Position numbers and translations under genes: made by a program. Source: Pseudomonas mandelii (GTDB lineage: Bacteria; Pseudomonadota; Gammaproteobacteria; Pseudomonadales; Pseudomonadaceae). From it: a stretch of 64,000 nt of DNA. Numbering within the stretch: the first letter of the stretch is position 1; each line of letters begins with the position of its first letter. The DNA is taken from the NCBI RefSeq assembly GCF_900106065.1, contig NZ_LT629796.1:4061501-4125500 (forward strand), read 5' to 3'. The notes beneath the pieces are model-generated. The model saw only the letters and a program-made list of their open reading frames with translations. It was not told the origin of the DNA and made no database searches. This document shows positions 61,920 to 64,000 of the stretch, in pieces.

Positions 61920-64000
61920 TCAGGCATCCGGCCCTTCACGCCATTTCAGATAATCACCAACACAAAAGAAGCCGGCAGCGGCCGCATTGCGCTCGAGCGT
62001 CCATGCTGTCTCGCCGGGACGGATCAGTGCCTGCAGGTCTTCGGATAAATGCGCTGTCGGGCCATCACAAGAAGCTCCTTGACGACCATCGGGCGGGTCG
62101 ACTTCTTCGAGGTCGCCGTCTTCAAGTTCGTCATCGCCAGAGTACTCCTGGTCGTCAGCCTCCCAGGGCTTTGCAGCCCACAGGGCATGAAGCTCTTCAT
62201 CGCTCAGATCCTCGCGCAGCAAGTAGCACAGTGCGTCAGGATGGAGCTCTTGGACCTGTACATTGAACAGTGTGGCGAATCGACGCCGTGCAGCCTCTTT
62301 GGCCCCGGCCTGGGCTTTCTCATAGGCTTCGATCTCGGCCCAATACGTGGCCTCTTCCTCGTCGTACTGGATCTGCGCTGAGGTACATTGCGCCGTGTCA
62401 ACCCGGTGCTGCGCCTCGATGAGCTTCTGGTCAGCCTCGGCACGCGTCAGGACATTCGGCCAGTTGGGTGCCGGGGAATCGGTGCCAACCACAGCAAGAA
62501 GCGTGTTCTGGTAGTCGATGAAGGCCATATTTTCGCCAGGAACCGGGTCGACGACGACAGGATCGTTGCTGATATCTTCGATGATCGGCGGAAGGCCGCG
62601 TTTCTCCCGACCGCTGCCGGCACGGTCGACCAGATAACGTTCACGCCAGGCCTCGCCACGCGCGCGCTTCCCGTCACCCTCCAGGCTCATGGTGTACTTT
62701 ATTAGCCACATGTGCATGTAGCGCTGGCGTTGCTCGCTGTGTTGCAGGGCGAGGTCATGGAAGCGCTGATAGAACGCTTCATCGTGGCCGCAGTCGAGGC
62801 TGTCGCCTTCGTGGGCAACCTCGTGCTCGATGAGAGAAAAAATATAGGCAGCGCTCCTGAGCGGACTGGACTTGAGCCGTTTCACAAGGGTGACGTCGAC
62901 GGCGATGTAGCTGCTGCCGTCGGTCCACGCCTCGGCGATGTTGGACTGCCCGAGAAGAATGTGCAGCGATTTACCCTCACGGACCTGCCCCCCGTACGCA
63001 GGCCGGCCACCCGTGCACAGGGCGGCGTAGTGATGCAGGCACCAGCGTAAAGCGGTCCAGGCGCGCCGTGTTTCCCGATCGAGCGCGTCTTTCTCCGTCA
63101 AGATATGGGTCCGCTCAATGAACGCGTCGCGCAGTGTTGAAAACGCGAGCAAGTCCGGAACGTAGAGGCCGTTCAGCCACCAGTACGGTGTGCCGTTCTG
63201 CTCCACGTCGTGGCGCAGGTTGGCATGGACCCGAATGATGCAGTCGAGAAAATCCTGTGCGTTGTAGCAGCCGAAGCGGTCGAGCGTGGTGGGGTGAACA
63301 ATCACGGCGATACCTTCGCGGGCGATGGTTTCCCCCTTCGGGACCTCGAAGGCGTTGTCTACGACCGCGAACCTGCCGCCTTGCCGCTGGTTGTGGCTAT
63401 AACGGCATTTGCGCAGAAAGTCCTCTAACGACACGTGCCGCTTGCCGGGCAGAAGCGTGACGACCTCTTCCCGAGAGTAGATCTGGACGATGTTGGCATC
63501 GCCCGAAAGCAAGGCCCGCGCGGATTTTTCACGGCGAGCCTCGGTTTTGCGGTGGTCACCAAGACGGGACGCCATCTGGTCAGCCATCTGGCCAAATTGC
63601 CTGGCAATTGATTTCCACGCCGAGCAGGTCTTGCGCAGGATTTCGGTGCGGGAGACGTTCAGGCCGATGGCCTTTTTGGAAACGATGAGGCCGCCTGCAC
63701 CCCACAAATGCGCGGGATCGTGACGCACCAGTACGCCCTGGTTGTAGATGGAAACGGCGCCGTCCGCTTTCACCCGATACCAGGCGAACTCGTCCTCGGC
63801 ATCCCAGTGCTCGGTGCGGGGATCGCGGGTGATGCGCTGGCCATTCAGCTCAACGCTGACGGGGGTGTAACGCACCAGGTCCCGAACCTCCTGGATGGCC
63901 GACATCAGCTCCACATCACTCAGGACTTCGTACCAGTCGCCAGAGATCGAACAGCCCGGCGACGCGTCCTGGAGGTCGTCCAGATCGTAGTGATAGCCCA
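61920..64000 (-). CDS. large GHKL-ATPase-like protein with zincin-type metallopeptidase motif (cut by window end)
   Basis: The frame is open through the window edge, giving at least 692 residues. The upstream part (GYHYDLDDLQDASPGCSISG, EVRDLVRYTPVSVELNGQRI) resembles the end of a Hsp90/GHKL ATPase domain and its transducer. A conserved middle region includes KKAIGLNVSRTEILRKTCSA and HNQRQGGRFAVVDNAFEVPK. Further on, SLIEHEVAHEGDSLDCGHDE gives HExxH followed by GH-x-x-F, the metal site of SprT/WLM-like zincins. The C-terminal about 150 residues are acidic and coiled-coil-like. No known function; genes like it occur in this ICE class as 'ATP-binding protein' (from memory). A GTG at 63914 could be an internal start, but the frame continues upstream. 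Confidence 0.75.
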   Translation of the reverse strand, partial: GYHYDLDDLQDASPGCSISGDWYEVLSDVELMSAIQEVRDLVRYTPVSVELNGQRITRDPRTEHWDAEDEFAWYRVKADGAVSIYNQGVLVRHDPAHLWGAGGLIVSKKAIGLNVSRTEILRKTCSAWKSIARQFGQMADQMASRLGDHRKTEARREKSARALLSGDANIVQIYSREEVVTLLPGKRHVSLEDFLRKCRYSHNQRQGGRFAVVDNAFEVPKGETIAREGIAVIVHPTTLDRFGCYNAQDFLDCIIRVHANLRHDVEQNGTPYWWLNGLYVPDLLAFSTLRDAFIERTHILTEKDALDRETRRAWTALRWCLHHYAALCTGGRPAYGGQVREGKSLHILLGQSNIAEAWTDGSSYIAVDVTLVKRLKSSPLRSAAYIFSLIEHEVAHEGDSLDCGHDEAFYQRFHDLALQHSEQRQRYMHMWLIKYTMSLEGDGKRARGEAWRERYLVDRAGSGREKRGLPPIIEDISNDPVVVDPVPGENMAFIDYQNTLLAVVGTDSPAPNWPNVLTRAEADQKLIEAQHRVDTAQCTSAQIQYDEEEATYWAEIEAYEKAQAGAKEAARRRFATLFNVQVQELHPDALCYLLREDLSDEELHALWAAKPWEADDQEYSGDDELEDGDLEEVDPPDGRQGASCDGPTAHLSEDLQALIRPGETAWTLERNAAAAGFFCVGDYLKWREGPDA

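Overview
The window reads as a chromosome of the Pseudomonas fluorescens complex that carries one end of a large integrative and conjugative element (ICE) of the ICEclc / PFGI-1 type. Support for the host: high GC, a Pseudomonas-style pyrF next to an OmpR-type two-component system, REP-like intergenic repeats, and a typical glt/gly tRNA cluster. The ICE is assigned from a P4/IntB13-type integrase beside a tRNA-Gly(GCC) gene whose last 18 bases are the known ICEclc target core, plus a collinear set of PFL_46xx/47xx-type ICE families.

Layout. 1-9.6 kb, chromosomal backbone: sensor kinase (cut by the window start) and response regulator, pyrF, a CurA-like oxidoreductase, an SDR, a MocR-type regulator, a chemoreceptor, a repeat-rich spacer and a membrane-anchored protein of unknown function. 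9.86-10.37 kb: one strong promoter and two identical tRNA-Glu/tRNA-Gly pairs; the ICE begins at the 3' end of the second tRNA-Gly. 10.6-24.6 kb, ICE cargo: integrase, a broken hydroxyacid dehydrogenase and transporter, an SDR/LysR pair, then a graveyard of IS3, IS5, IS21 and IS1182 pieces, a truncated and frameshifted histidine-rich transporter, a chemoreceptor and a 29-residue membrane peptide. 25.0-50.3 kb, transfer module: MOBH relaxase TraI, a PrlF/YhaV toxin-antitoxin pair, the mating-pore genes (TraG-N, TraU-like, VirB4-like ATPase, TraB/K/E-like, small membrane proteins), a HipBA pair inserted divergently, coupling protein TraD, a transglycosylase and a PilL-type lipoprotein. 50.5-64.0 kb, maintenance and unknown-function region: DUF932, DUF3577 (STY4534-like), DUF3085, a broken PAPS-reductase-like gene, a recent IS4 insertion with a perfect 11-bp target duplication, topoisomerase III, and a large GHKL-ATPase/zincin protein that runs off the window end.

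How it works together: Int excises and integrates the element at tRNA-Gly; TraI nicks, TraD couples, and the PFL-type mating pore delivers the strand; TopB and the DUF genes probably serve replication or establishment; PrlF/YhaV and HipBA would stabilise it. The most interesting unexplained signal is a repeated three-hairpin RNA-like element with base-pair-preserving changes, in the leaders of radC, the DUF3577 gene, a 266-residue ICE gene and a small broken gene, which looks like a shared regulatory RNA. Several small ICE genes carry single-base frameshifts, which could be real decay or assembly error.
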